A stretch of 64,000 nucleotides of DNA from Voacanga thouarsii (GCA_026120185.1 JANUWF010003375.1:3662736-3726735); one strand, 5' to 3'; numbered from the stretch's first letter, positions 10,740 through 23,465 are shown. Numbers and translations are program-made. Notes: generated from the letters alone by a model not told the origin.

Positions 10740-13700
10740 TGTAACACCCCATGACTACGTACCCTAAAAGGGTGGGGATGTCGCCCAGTCCTGTAGAACA
10801 AGGGGTCTTTAGAACGAGGTATAAAATATAAAGGCAATCTCCAAAAGGATTAACTTAGATAAATAAAGAAATATTCTTATTACATCAGGCTCAACTTGGA
10901 GCAAAACGGAATAAAACAAAATATTGTTTAGAAGCATAAGCAATAAATGTCTCCTAGAACGGATAGAGAAAATAGCAAAAGCTTCAACTATTACATGCCC
11001 CGCTGACTCAGCACAATCTATCTCCTGAAAACATGATGTAAAACGGTGTGAGAATAAATCTCAGTAAGTCTTGTGTGTGCACATGGTGTTTTGAATAGTA
11101 CGTGTATGCAAAGTGTAAAACATTTGTAAAAATAATTTCGCAAGTCATAAACAATATCTTTTTGCAAGGAGTAGGTTTTTCTCAATGTCACACTTTGTAC
11201 AAAATAAATCCTCCACTCGGATAAAAGTCATGTCACCACACGTTGGGCTCCATGAGAACAAGTTGGCCAAGGCACCACACTTTGTGCACCTTGTCCGGAC
11301 CAGATTACCACACGTTGGGCATTCTGATCAAGGTGAGTGTACAGCTCACTGGGTGAGATACTCCTCCATCTCTACACCCAACAAAACCATCCGGGTGTCC
11401 ATGCCGAGAATATAAATAATACCTTTCAGGCATAATGCTAGCTCGGACTAGCCTGACCAACCAACACTGTCGCCATTTCAAGCAGAGTTCATCTTCTGGA
11501 GTTGGCCTCCTGCCAGAAGACTTACGCTAGCCCTCCAAGACTAGTATTGTTAGCCTACCCTTATTAAGTACTCAACGAACATATCCGTCAATTCCTGATT
11601 CAAAATATTTCCAAACCTTGGCTTTGTAAAATGTCGTTTTCTTCCTAAAAACCGTTAGTTTGACAAAACCGTTTAAAGAATAAATATCCACGTTTACAAC
11701 TCAGGCAAACACAGTTTAACAATAGCTTTACAAAGCTTCACAACAATGACTGCCATCACAACCTTTAACAAAACGGTTTATAAAAGGACTTACCATCACA
11801 ACATTTAATAAAAGAGTTTATGCAAGGACTTACTTGATATGCCTCAGATAAATGCGATAAATTCACAGCTGGCTTTCCTCAATTATCCCCCCGATCTAAA
11901 CCATATAATATCATGATCAGGGTCTCAGTTAATTCAAACATGCTCTAATCCCATTTATTTTCATAACAATTCGCAATCTCCTATTTAATTCCACGTAAAT
12001 TATTCAATTCCCAAAGATCAAATACTACGACCACATGTTTATCTCTCTAATAAACACCATTACACTTTACTTTCGACATCAAGGGAGGGTATTCCCTTAC
12101 CTTGCAACTACCGGGTAATGAGGTTTCGATGCTCCTATGGTGATTGTCCCGAGTTCGCTTGAGAAGAAGAGAGAAGCTACCTCCTTTGCTACACTTGACC
12201 GAAAATAAAGGAGGAAGAGGAAATCAGCCTCTATAGGGCATGATTTAAGGGTAGAAGAAAGAGAAAAGAATCATTAGATAAAACGGCATCAAGAGGTTGA
12301 AAGGATTTGTGCTTACCTTAAGGTGTGTTCGATTTTTGCTTGGAACAGCTCTTGTATTTTCGAAAATTTGCAGAGAGAAGTTGCTGAAATTTTCGTGTAG
12401 AATGGAGAGGGTAAATGGTGGTTATGATTTAAAGTTGGAGAATATTGGTTTAGGGTTAGATGGTGATGTTTAGAAAGACTCCTAATGGCTTTAGGTTTCT
12501 TGGACAGCAAAGGCGGAATTTCCAGCTTGCGCACGCCTCCTTGCTGCCAATTTTAGGGGAGTTTTATGGAAGGAAAAATTCTGCAATTTGCTCCTATATG
12601 CTGGCCGAAATACTGCTCAAAGGAAGGGCTAAATGTGTTCAGAATTTTGTGCCAAACAAGGAAGAGTTTGAGTGAGTTTTGATGACTGAAAAATCCTGTG
12701 CAAGTGCTGTGAAAATTCTGTGCAAGTGTAGCAAGTTTTGGACTGGTTTCGCTGCTATAATTCTACCGAAATTTCCAAAGGAAAATCGAGGGTTTTGGGC
12801 GCTAAAAATAGCTTCTTCAGCTGGGGTTTTTCAGTGAAGGATGTGTGCAGAATTTCGGTTGAAATAGGAACATAAAGCTGGCCGAAAATCCTGCACAAAG
12901 CTGTCCGAATTTTTCTGTGTATATGCTGGACGAATTTTAGTGTTTTTGTGTGAATAAAATTCTGGTTTTGTGCAGCTAAGGTAGTTGAATTGTTAAGGAG
13001 TGTTCTAGGTGGTTTGAGCTAGGATTTTCAGAGTTGGATTGTAGCTAAACATGGCTGGAATTTCGCACAGCTTATATAGATACAAAGCTGCCGAAATTCA
13101 GCTAGGAAAAGGAAGAAATCCTAGTTGAATTTGGATTGAAATAAAATCTGATTTTATCAAGGATTTGGATAGGATTTCCTCTAGTCTTAGAAGAGTTTGG
13201 ATTGAGCTAAAGGTGCTCCAAGGTGGCGGACAAAATCTGGAAAAATTTCCAGAATTTTTCCAGCTTAAGGTTTTCGCAAATTCAAGGGAATAAAAGCTGA
13301 AAATAAAACAAATTTCATCCTTAGCTAAAATCCTTGAACTTAGGAGTTAAATATAGAGTCTTATTCCTATGGAAGTGGTGTTTAAACCCAAAGAAAATAT
13401 CTAAGACTTTAGTTAAAATATTTCTCTAAAACAATTAAATAAATACAAGGATTATGGCTAGAATTCTTGAAGAGGTAAAATAAGATTTTTCCCTAATATA
13501 TTCCCTAACTCTAATATTCATCAAGAAGAGTTTTATACCACTTGAAATTCTTCAAAGTGGCTCCTAGCTAGGTTTTTTCGAAAATCCTAAGGAACACAAG
13601 CTGAAAATTAAAGGCGAACTTTATTCACATCCAAGTCCTTGAATTTAGGAAATAAATATAGAGACTTATTTCCTTGGAGTAAAAATACTAAAATTTCTCT

Positions 13701-14099
13701 AGGATAGCTAGATTCTTTTTCGGCCAAGATAAGAAACGGTCTAAAGAAAAGAATTTCAAGAAGAAAAACTTACTTCACAAAAAGTAGGATTCGAACTCGG
13801 GTCACCAAAGGAAATCACCAACCTCCCCGCTATTCCAAAATAACTCCAATGCTAATTTTTCTACACGAAGTTCTTACCACCCCAATACTCATCCTTCCAA
13901 ATCTTCGACCAAACCTCCCTTAACCAAATCTTTAACAACACAACTATTTCACGTCAATTAATTCAAATGCAAGAGTAACGGAGAAATTCACATGCATCCA
14001 TGCAAATAAAATTATTCTAGCTACCACATAAAATGCAAGATGCTATGCAATGCATGACTTTTTCCCATAGTTAAAGGTGGTTTTTGGCGGGGTATTACA
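10740..14099 (-). repeat. 5' LTR of the Tekay-like element
   Basis: Partner of 1641-4976 with the same TG...CA ends; 24 bp longer, the extra bases lying near 12910-12935. Its edge next to the PBS is at 10740. It drives transcription towards lower coordinates. Confidence 0.92.
13784..13845 (-). other. tRNA-like A-box/B-box module in the 5' LTR
   Basis: Second copy of the module at 4661-4720: B box on the minus strand at 13787-13798 and A-box-like bases at about 13818-13833. It lies about 305 bp from the LTR edge at 14099. Confidence 0.5.
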
Positions 14100-14104
14100 T
14101 TGTA

Positions 14105-15317
14105 AGTGGAGTTAATTTAAAATTGAGGAAGTGGATTGTAGCTTGAGATTGATTGTTGTTTGTTTTTGCCATGCGGGGTTAGGTCAGCTGTTGGAGACCT
14201 ATTGTTGTGAGCGAGGATCAGGTAAGCTCCTGCATAAAACCTGATTGATGAAAAGTGTTACATTATGGCAAGCCAAATGTAGAGTGCATAGACACTCATT
14301 TTTGTAAAGGCAATTGAGGGTTGTCTCCTGTTTTATTTCCGATAAATGATTCATTTGAAAATTAATAGGCAGCTTTACTCAAACTCAAAACTCTTTCTAA
14401 AACTGTTTTTGACAAAGATTTTGGAAACCCTTAATGGCCATGTTCAAGTGGAACTGTATTTTGTTCATTTTTCCCTAGTGGGATACATCACGTTGAGTAC
14501 TCAATAAGGGTGGACTGCTAGGGCTAGTCTTTGAAGGGTTAGGGTAAGCCTTTCAGTAGGTAGCCACCTCTGAGGGGTGAGTCCTTCCCGGATGAGATGT
14601 CAGTCCAGTAGGTCGTGCCGGTCCAGCTAGCAGTTTATTTTATTTTACTCAAGTGATTGTGTTTTGCCGGAATGGACACCCGGTTGTTGTTGGGTATAGA
14701 GAAGATCGAGTATCTTGCCCGATAGGCCGATCACCTACCTGTTGTCAGTTTGCACAAAGTGTCGGCATTATGACCAGTTATGGGGCCCAACGTGTGGTAA
14801 CCCATAATCATTTATTTCGAGTGATTGATTTTATTGATTATGTATTCTTGGAAAAGCCAAAACACCACTCTTGCTTTTGACTAATGTTTATTGCCTGCCA
14901 GCAATTCTTTTGTAAAGATTTCATACTTTGCATCCACGAACTGATTTCACTGAACACCCAAAGCACACACGGACTTACTGAGATTTTTGTCTCATCACCC
15001 GTTTTACCATGATTTCAGGTCGATCCTGCTGTGGGGATGAGTAGCTAGATTATACCTGCTTTGGAAGATTTTCTGATGAATTATTTTTGTGTAATGTTTT
15101 GGGGAGATGAGAGTGGATAAATTTTATTACGGATTTATTTTTGGTATTTTGGGAATTACTCTTAGATTGATATTTATTTTAGGATGTAATAAATTTTAAT
15201 TTCAAGTATCATTTATATTCCGCTATTTCATTTGTGTGACCTAGTTATAAAGACCCCTTGTCCTTTGGATGGGGCGACATCCCCGGCCCTGGCGGGCCTA
15301 GGTAGCGAGGTGTTACA
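14105..15317 (+). mobile_element. Tekay-like long LTR, second part
   Basis: Continues the LTR of 1-1640 and matches 46863-48043 of the complete solo copy. It ends in GTGTTACA at 15317. The frame 14653-14880 inside it is a chance frame. The target duplication at the left end is outside the window, so solo status is not proven. Confidence 0.82.
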
Positions 15318-16759
15318 CCTCTTTTGTTGATAGCATCCAGGAGTTTTGAAATATCAAAAACCCCATATTTTGGTTATCTAATATAGTGAATAGTCGTGTG
15401 TTCTTGTTGGATTCTCTTCACAGTAGACACACAAAAAAATGATAGAGCCTTTCTCTGCCACTCTTTCTCTCTCGTTCGTTTTTTTCTTCCTTTTTGTCAT
15501 CTTGATTTTGCTAATCTATAGCAAAAGATCAAGAAGAGTTTTTCCTTGCCTAAGTTATTTCACCAACATAGATTGGGTGGTAGAATATTCTAAGAAGCTA
15601 AGGCGCGTTCAAGCCACAGAGGAGTAGGACATTGGCGGGTCATCAACCGAAAACATCGTTTAGAGAAAAAACCGTTTCAGTGGTTCGCTCAACAACTACT
15701 TCGCAGCTAAGAAAAACAACACAGTGCAGAGGTATTAAAATTTTGATTCTTTCATTGCACAGTCTCTGTGCTATTTTTAGCTTCAGCTTTATTGCATGCA
15801 TGGCTTCCGTTGGTTTTTGAAGCATCAACATTATCTTGTTGGCTTTGTCTTTTGAGGTAGTCCGAGATGCTCAACTTTTGTAGCCTTATGAGTGTTACGA
15901 ATACATGATCTTTGTGCTATTGTTATAAGAATACTTATATAAATTTTCTAGCACTATGAGCACAAACAATTAGGATTTCCAATTATGCAAGATGGATTAT
16001 TAATCTAAGCAATGTGGATTTGGATCTATGCTTCTAATAGATGAAATCTAATCTTCCGATTTAGTTGGACATGTTTTGATAATTGTATGACCAAGGAGAA
16101 TCTGAGTTTTAACTTATATAATTTTGGTGGTTTATTGACGATATAAAAAAAATGAATATCAATTTGTGTTTATGAGCTTGTCATGGGGATAATTTGATTA
16201 TTGTTGATGATTTGATTAGTTTCTTGTGATTAATTTTTATATAATTGGATCATGTAAGTATTGGATCAACATAAGAGCAATAGTTGTTGTATGATGAGTT
16301 GATGTACATTTATGGTAGGGGGTTACATGGTCCTAGTTACGAGTTTGTTGACTTGGATATCTTTGATGATTGTGCTATGTTTTGGGAATAGAATTGATTG
16401 TAGTATTATATGATTCTAGATAAGGGGAATAACTAAAGTAAAGGATTGGAGTGGTTGATTTTTCTTGTCTAACCGAACTATTCTATGTAAGTCCTAGCAT
16501 AAAACTTTGTTTTTTAAATGCTCACATTTGCAAGTCATGTATGAAATGATGCAGAATCAAAATGTGATTTCATGGAATGCATCATTATCTAGATATTTTT
16601 ATGATAAAATAGTTTTTCCAAAACAGAGATTTTCCAACAAAACAATATTTTTCTTCATCAAACGATTTCAAGCAAACTATTTGAAAACCATGATTGCTAG
16701 ACGAACATTTGAAAGATATTATTTAGGATTAATCATTAAGCAGGTTCTAATCTGTTGAT
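15318..16759. other. Unassigned AT-rich stretch
   Basis: No gene is supported. 15439-15627 and 15632-15820 are short open frames with a CT-rich leader. The stretch may be the diverged upstream half of the LTR fragment that follows, since it lies in the right place, but I cannot align it. Confidence 0.4.
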
Positions 16760-17511
16760 TTGAGAATAATCTTTGAGCATGATAATGTTTTGTGGAGTAC
16801 TCAATAAAGATGGACTATTAGTGCTAGCCTTTCAAAGATAGGGTAAGTCCCTCTACAAGTGGCCACCTTTAGGAGATGAGCTCTGCCTGGATAAGGTGAC
16901 AGTCCTAGGATGTTAGGCTAGTCCAAGCTAGCACTTCAATCCAAGTTGACTATTATCTGGAGTAGACAACCAGTAAGTTTAGATTTAGAGATAGGCATGT
17001 ATCTCACCCATTGGGCCGATCACCCAGTGCACTATGATGTAGGGTTTCACTATGTTTGCTATGATGCAAGTTTCATAATCCAATTACATTGTTGATAAGT
17101 GGTTAAACTTTTATGAAAACTATTTTGATATGCTATTGTGCATTGCTATGGAAAAAATTACCACTTAATATTTTGGAAAAGTTAAGCTTTAACTTGCAAA
17201 CAAGTTTTATAACGTTTCCAAACGTGCATATATGAAATACTGGTAAAGTCATAAGCACACACTAAACTTACTAAGATGTATTTCTCACACCCATCTTATC
17301 TAATGTTTTCAGGGTATCAACTTTGACGGTGGTGACACTCTATTATAGATTGGAATTTATTTTTATGTTTTGTGAACTTTTTGATTTATTTATTTTAGGA
17401 TAATTGGTACTTGTATTATTTTTCCAATGTAATAGACTTAAACAATTTAATTTATTTATTATGTTTTATCCTCTCTTAGTTTCTATTTGACTTCATTATA
17501 AAGTCCCCTAG
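16760..17511 (+). repeat. Diverged 3' piece of a Tekay-like LTR
   Basis: Aligns with gaps to 14480-15270 and 47240-47980: shared GAGTACTCAATAA, the run of GGTAAG, GGCCACC and CCTGGAT-type words, then ATTATAAAGTCCCCTA. It stops at 17511, where the next LTR begins, so the last roughly 60 bp of this LTR are missing. Confidence 0.7.
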
Positions 17512-18634
17512 TGATATGATCTTGGGAAGCTCCAAAAATCTGGATTGAACTTAAGAACAAGAACCCTAACAATCTCACACACAAGAACACCAAAATCAAA
17601 GAAATTAACGCTCTTGTGATAATGTGAATCTCTCCTACTTCAAAAACACCTTAACACCCTAATCTAACTAGAGATTAGAAAACCAAAGATAGGAATTTCA
17701 AGGCACCAAACTCAATCCTATCAAACACACTAGGCAACCTAATACATGGAATGGATATGAAATTGAGATCATCTCTAAAGGTTTAGAGACAAGGTCAAAG
17801 CTGGGACTAAATCCTTTTATTTAGTCTTGATGTTTAATGGAACCACTCATGAGGATCACCCTCAACAACTCTCTCTCTAGAGAAAAAAAATCTGATTTCT
17901 CCTTCCCAAAATACTAAGTTGTTTTTACAAAACTATAAGAGCCTATTTATAGTTGCCTTGACATAAACTACTTAAGAAACTAATTCTAGCTATTAAATGG
18001 TCTTAATACAAGTTTTCAAACCCCATTACATGCCTTAAAATAGGTTAAAACATAATAAAAGTCGTAGAAATTAAATTACAACTAAAAAGGCTAAAAGCAA
18101 GAAAAATTGCACAAGTTCAGAACTAGCCCGAATAGGGCCGGTGCTAGCTCTAGCACATACAGTCGGTGTCGGTTCGGCTCTATCCAAACAATAGAACTGA
18201 GCCAGATCCCGGCCAGTGCTAACTCAGACGATCTGGGTTGGTGCCAGGTCAGCTTTAAGCAGCCTCCCTTACTCTGATTCACTCCTACCCCTGCTCGTTT
18301 GACCTCCATTCCTTTCCCATGTGTTTTCTTGATCTTCCAAATGAAATGTTGGTCATCTCGTGCTCTCCTTATCAGCTCTGTGGTCTTCAATCCTTATTTC
18401 AATGTTGGCTTAATTCTCCACAAGGATTTTTGTTCCTTTTGTACTCCTTTTCGCCTTCCTTTCATTATCGACTCCTTCATCAATCCCTTGGCCCTTGGTT
18501 TGTTGGCTTGGTTGACCTTAAATTCCTGTTGAAACCTCTTAAAAATGGATCTCACCTAAGGCGCCATAAGTTGTGGCTTGGATTTCTCTTTGTTTTCTTT
18601 TGAGTGGCCTTTGTGCCTAGGGCGATTCCTATCA
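17512..18634 (-). repeat. 3' LTR of a gypsy element lacking RT and INT
   Basis: Bounded by TGATATGATC on the left and CCTATCA on the right, the inverted TGATA/TATCA ends of an LTR, with a purine tract beside it. A TATA box (17943-17951, minus strand) and a GC-rich block upstream of it (18118-18260) fit an LTR promoter. The frame 18091-18390 is not convincing. I could not find the matching 5' LTR in the window. Confidence 0.6.
17943..17951 (-). promoter_or_regulatory. TATA box of the gypsy LTR
   Basis: The minus strand reads TATAAATAG about 170 bp downstream of a GC-rich block, the arrangement also seen in the Athila-type LTRs of this window. Confidence 0.55.
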
Positions 18635-18648
18635 TTTTTTCCCTTCTT
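18635..18648 (-). other. Polypurine tract of the RT-less gypsy element
   Basis: The minus strand reads AAGAAGGGAAAAAA directly before the TGATAGGAATCG start of the LTR. Confidence 0.6.
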
Positions 18649-19715
18649 GAATAGGATTCGTCATCGAATTAAAACTTGTATAAAAATTCAAACAGGAGAG
18701 TTTTTGTCAAACTAAAATGTCATGGCTTTGTACCTCATTATTCTCTATACTTTCACTTTTCACTACCCACATTTTTCCTCTCATTTTACCTCCACTCTCT
18801 TTCCTTTTTTTTTTGTCTTCTTGTTTGTTTCTTTTTTCTTTTTCTCTCCAACTTGAGGTGGTCACCATCCTCTTATCCCCGTCTTCCTTTATTTCCTCAA
18901 TTTTTATCTCTCTTTCTTCTCTCACCTCAACCTCTTGTTCCTCCTTCTTTTGTTCTTCCTTATTCTCTCATTTTTTCATCCTTATTTCTTTCCTCACTCA
19001 TCTTCTTTTTCCTCTTCTTTCCCTCTCTCCTTTCCTTTTCTTTTTCCCTTAAGATAATTTGATCTCTCAAAACCTCACTAGGGGATAAAGGAAATAGAGT
19101 GATCTTCTTTCTATCTTTCCTCATGAAATAAGTATTGCTCTTCCTTTTATGGACCATATTTCTATCAAACAACCAAGGTCTATCGATCAAAATATGCCCT
19201 ACATGCATAGGAAATACATTACAAACCACTTCATCTTTATATTTCCCTATATCAATGGCAACCTTGGCTTGTTTGTTCACCTTCACTTCTCCACAATTGT
19301 TCAACCATTGTAACTTGTAAGGTCTAGGATGTTTCAAGGTTTCTATTCCTAACTCCTCCACCAATATAGCACTAATCACATTTTTACAAATTCCTCCATC
19401 AATGAGGACACTACATGGGTTTTGCTTGATTAGACACCTTGAAAAAAATATATTCTCTCTTTGCAAATTTTCTCCTTCTTCCACACCCTCACAAGCATTT
19501 TCAACTTCCATTGCTACTCCAATGAATGAACAAGTGGGTTCAATCACAATTCTCCTTTTTCTATCTTCCAATGCCTCACCACATTCTTCCTTACCGGATG
19601 AGATATTACCTTGGTCATTTATGAATACCATCTTCTTATTTAGGCACTCTTGGAAGGAATGTCCATATCTTAGATACTTGTAGCATTTGATGCCCCTACA
19701 TCTTTGTGATACCAA
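18649..19715 (-). pseudogene. gypsy zinc knuckle, protease and charged linker
   Basis: The frame 18960-19715 has a decayed zinc knuckle (CYKYLRYGHSFQEC). It then shows the retropepsin region with LIDGGICKNVIS as active-site block, the GEVKVNKQ segment and HILIDRPWLFDR, a recognisable plant gypsy protease. A Lys/Glu-rich linker follows (REKEKERREGKKRKKK), its frame continuing with breaks to about 18707. Normally RT, RNase H and integrase come next. Here only about 70 bp separate the linker from the 3' tail and PPT, so the whole RT-INT part is deleted. The Phe/Leu-rich + strand frames over this stretch are shadows of the linker. Confidence 0.75.
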
Positions 19716-20308
19716 CAGGGCTTTGCCTTTCTATATCCTCCTTTCGTGTCTAATCTTGGGGTTTTCATGCCAGTTGGACTAGATGGCTTACTCCCACTAG
19801 CTTCATTCCTTATTTGTTCATACACCCCTTCTAGCCAACTCTCATTTTTCTTCCTTTGTTTTAGAGCTCCCTCAACAAATTTAACACCATCATGTTCTAC
19901 TCCTTCTTACTCATTCTCCTCTAACATCTCTAAGGAATGTGTTTCTTCCTAAAAAGAAGAGAATGTTTGTGAATTCTGAAGTCATACCTTGAATTGAACA
20001 CAAATGATCCACATCATTCTCCCCAAAATCACAAAGCTCATCATCTTCTTCTATTCTCGTCATCACCTTTTGTTCAACCTTCTTAACTTTTTCTTTGTTT
20101 TCTTGCACCTCATAAAATCTTTCATATTCCAATTTATTTGGACAATCAAACTTTGTGTGCTTTCGACTACAACAAATCTCACAAGTCAATCCTCTTATAC
20201 TATTGTAACAATTATATCTTTGCCCCTCATACATCCCTTCATCCGGCATCTTATGCACTAAATTCCTCCCTCTTTGTTTAACTCTTTTTGGACAATCATA
20301 GAAAGTGT
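19716..20308 (-). pseudogene. gypsy gag region, 3' part
   Basis: The open piece 19911-20258 reads with Cys pairs (CYNSIRGLTCEICC, then HTKFDC) and a following Glu/Lys-rich segment. The frame continues with stops to the zinc knuckle of the protease piece. At its 5' side it runs without shift into the frame on the far side of the inserted Athila-type element, so both parts belonged to one gag-like gene. It lacks the classical capsid sequence that I would recognise. Confidence 0.65.
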
Positions 20309-21857
20309 TGATGTGTACGAATTTGGGTGTAGAAAATCATATAAAAATAAGCACATTCCCAATCAAGTTTAAATTAAAATGTTAATCCAAAATTACACAT
20401 AATGAGCAAGTGTACTCATCATTAAGCATAGCATAGGATTTAAAACGAGTATTAATCCTCAAGGAACAAGTATGCAGTAATCACCTTTCTTTCATTGTTT
20501 AACTGACTCACTAAAGTAAAAAAAGAATAAAAAGAAAAATAAAATAAAATAAAATAAAAGAATATATACATGTCAATGATGGAGAATTATATAACTCAAA
20601 CAATTATTTTGACAAACATGACCTTAAAGTACCCAATCATTATCATAACTAATCATTCTCTTGTCATAATAAGGGATTAAGATAGATTCACTTCTTTTCC
20701 AATCCATGAAATCATTATCTTCTAAAGAAATTAGCATCACATATCATGTCTCAACTAATTCAGCCAAAAGATGCATTAAACACAACCCTTGATTAAATCC
20801 CCATATCCTGAAAATTTTAAAACATGAAATTAACCAATAAATCCATATCCTGGCAGACATCAATTGACCTTTAATTACCCAGTTCTTAACAATTAACCCA
20901 TTTTCTAAGCAAGTTAATAGACAAAAAATATTAAATTAATGAATTGAGACCACCATCAACCCTATTTCCAAGCAAGTTAATAGAAAGAAATAACAAATTA
21001 ATCTTGTAATCAGCATAAGCAATTAAATACTTAGAATAATAATCAATTAATCAAAAGATCAGAGTAACTCTAAAAATTATGAATATCGAAAATAATGTCA
21101 AATTATAATATAACAATTAATACATCATTGTTCAAGAAAAGAAAATAAAGTTAAAAGAAAGCTCTCATAGACAAACCCCCTTCTTCTTCCTTCATAGACT
21201 CTCTTGTATAATCCTCCTTGATTTGATGAATTCATCCTTGAACTTGAGTGATTTTATCTTTTGCTCCTTGAATTCAACCCTTTGGCTTATGTTTTTCCTC
21301 TATTTACAGGATTTAGAAGTGCCTAAATTCGTTCATCTAGGGTTTCTGGCCAAATAGAAGTAAGAAAATATCAAAACTTTGAAAATTGCCAAAAATGCAC
21401 ACGAAATTCGCGGCACTGCCTATGTACCAGTGCACAATCGGCGCCGCCTGTCCTGCCTAAGGCTAGTGCCGGTTGCATTCTATCTCTCTGTCCGTTCGTC
21501 GATTTTTCTCAATTTTTGTGCCAAGTTCCTCCAGGTCGCAGCTAGCGCTGCCTCTGGGCCCCTAACCTACACCGGCTATGTTCTGTTCAGCCCCTATTTC
21601 ACAGAATTTTTATTGCCTCAAAGTGCGTACCAATAGCACGTGGCCAGTGCCACCTATCCTGTCCTTTTCGGTGCCGCCTCTAGTCTGTTTAACAACAATT
21701 TTGCCATATTTTACCCGTAAAATCTAAAATAATGCACAAAATACCTTTGCAAGGGTAAAATCTCAAATATGAAGGAATATGACCAATTATTGCACAAAAT
21801 GTATTACAAAATGGCCTCAAATAACTAGGAAATATATGACTAATTTAGGCTCTATCA
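20309..21857 (-). repeat. 3' LTR of the Athila-type element
   Basis: 1549 bp, TGATGTGTACG to GCTCTATCA on the + strand. Partner of 26333-27817. It contains a GC-rich block (about 21405-21665) upstream of a TATA-like box on the minus strand (21298-21310). Confidence 0.88.
21298..21310 (-). promoter_or_regulatory. TATA-like box of Athila-type LTR
   Basis: The minus strand reads CCTGTAAATAGAG where the partner LTR has CCTATAAATAGAG (27308-27319): one base has decayed. Confidence 0.5.
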
Positions 21858-21873
21858 CATTCTCCCACACTTA
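21858..21873 (-). other. Polypurine tract of the Athila-type element
   Basis: The minus strand reads TAAGTGTGGGAGAATG directly before TGATAGAG of the 3' LTR. Confidence 0.8.
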
Positions 21874-22107
21874 GCTCTTTGCTTGACCTCAAGCAAAGTA
21901 TCAATGACAAGTAGAAAAACACAAGTTTTCACAAAATCACTCAATCAATTTCAAAATAATATATCCAATGCTTTCTTTATTCAAAACAACAAAACATATG
22001 CTACTATACCTTTCATAACAAATGCAAGACTTATGTAAGTGAAGAATGACTAGTAGAACCATCCCAACACTTAACATCATTCTCAACCCATTGGAAAGAA
22101 TTTAGTT

Positions 22108-22110
<3 letters not shown>

Positions 22111-22151
<41 letters not shown>
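22111..22151. repeat. (TA)n microsatellite
   Basis: About 20 uninterrupted TA units in the 3' noncoding tail of the Athila-type element. Confidence 0.95.
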
Positions 22152-22154
<3 letters not shown>

Positions 22155-23243
22155 TTCCATAAGCTTACTTTTCATCCACTCTCTCCACTAATCTGAGAAA
22201 TATCATGATTTTACTTAGGTCAAGTAGGACTTTTAAACTTGTAATGTAAGGTTAAAGGGTTTGTAATGTAATTGTTAAACAAGGAATATAGGGAAATCAA
22301 ATATTAAAGAATATGAGAGTTTACAAGAAAAGGATAAACAAAATGTACCAATAGATTCCAAACTTTTCTTGCTGCCCTATTACAAAACCAAAAACCCATA
22401 ACCTTGTATAGCAATCATATTATAGTTCAAGCAAATCTTGCATTCTTTTCATCAATAGTTCTCAACGCATCAATCATATTGTACAAGATCATCAAAATTT
22501 CAGCAATTCTTATTCCAACTCAACCAACATTCTTCCTGTGCTCATCTTTTCTTTTTCTTTCAGCTTTTCTTTTCTTTTTCTCTTCTTTTCAAATGCTACT
22601 TTTGTTTGTTTCTTAGTTTTTTCTTTCAACATTTTCTAGTAGCTTTTTGTTTTTCTCAATCTTTTTTTTTCTTCCTCCTTTCTCCTTTCACAACTCCAAC
22701 TCAACATATGATGCATGACTAAAAGTAACAAGTCATGACATTTACACAAGCATTCTCCCTCATAATTCTTCTACTTGTACTTTCATCCATCAAGAGCAAT
22801 CAAAGATTTGGAAGGTAAATCAAACTCTCAGAAAGAAGTAATGGACAAAGTATGATAATGGGTTTAAGAAAAAAATTAACAATTTAGGCTCAAAATAGGC
22901 ACTAGTGATAATATCAAATAGGTAGACTTGAAAAGCTCAAACTATCCAAAGAAGGCCTATTACCGTCATCCCTAAGCTAAATCATGAATGTCTTTCTTAT
23001 TTCGCCTCAAGAGGTATTCAAGTAAGTTCTAGAATGCTCAATGAATTTTAGCAGAAAAACAGGTTTAAGAACAATGTAAAAGCATTTGATCAAGAACTAC
23101 TTAGTCCAAGTGCATGCAAAAAGTCATGCATAAGCCACAAACGATATAGAACATATGTTCTATGATCTAGCACAAAGGCATGCATTAAAAATACATATTG
23201 AAAGCTCAAAATATTAGGGGAAAAAATTGAAAATTTTGCTCAA
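22152..23243 (-). other. 3' noncoding tail of the Athila-type element
   Basis: AT-rich, with pyrimidine-rich runs near 22540-22690 on the + strand. No supported gene. Athila-family elements usually have such a long tail between the coding part and the PPT. Confidence 0.5.
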
Positions 23244-23417
23244 AAGGTTCAAAGAATTTTAGAAGAATGAAGTATAGAAGAATTCCAAGGTTCAAAGAAT
23301 TCAAGAAGAATGAAGCATAAATTTCCTCAAAAGGTTCAAAGAATTTCAGAAGAATGAAGCATAGAAGAATTCTAAGGTTCAAAGAATTTCAAGAAGAATG
23401 AAGCATAGAAGAATTCC
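23244..23417. repeat. Four tandem 43-44-bp repeats
   Basis: Units start at 23244, 23287, 23331 and 23374, each opening with AAGGTTCAAAGAATT and containing GAAGAATGAAG. They lie next to the GTGGGGGAG motif in the tail of the Athila-type element. Confidence 0.85.
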
Positions 23418-23425
23418 CATTCTAA

Positions 23426-23465
23426 CCACTCCCCCACAATTAAACTGGACATTGTCCTCAATGGT
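23426..23465 (-). other. Conserved Athila tail motif
   Basis: The minus strand reads GAGGACAATGTCC, then TTGTGGGGGAGTGG. The same kind of GAC/CAATG...AAGTGTGGGGGAG motif recurs at 30243-30285 (-) and 35905-35930 (+), marking the end of the coding part in each Athila-type element here. Its role is unknown to me. Confidence 0.6.

Larger units (their letters stand above)
1641..14099 (-). mobile_element. Full-length Ty3/gypsy element, chromovirus (Tekay-like)
   Basis: Complete LTR element on the minus strand, 12.46 kb, with two LTRs of 3336 and 3360 bp. The probable target duplication is imperfect: TAGTA (1636-1640) against TTGTA (14100-14104). Order on the coding strand is 5' LTR, Met-type PBS, acidic ORF, gag, zinc knuckle and protease, RT, RNase H, integrase, chromodomain-like tail, PPT, 3' LTR. 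Integrase after RNase H defines Ty3/gypsy. The very long LTRs and the tail ending in a WETEEWLR-like block fit the Tekay/Del chromoviruses; this clade call rests on recall, not a tree. It sits antiparallel inside an LTR of a related family. The frames carry many stops and frameshifts, so this copy cannot move by itself. Confidence 0.9.

Noticed and set aside
15439..15820. Possible short exons with a hydrophobic N-terminus
   Set aside because: No splice pattern, no recognised domain, and the position suggests a CT-rich LTR leader.
18676..19062. Phe/Leu/Ser-rich membrane-like frames on the + strand
   Set aside because: They are antisense to the Lys/Glu-rich linker after the gypsy protease; hydrophobicity is a by-product.
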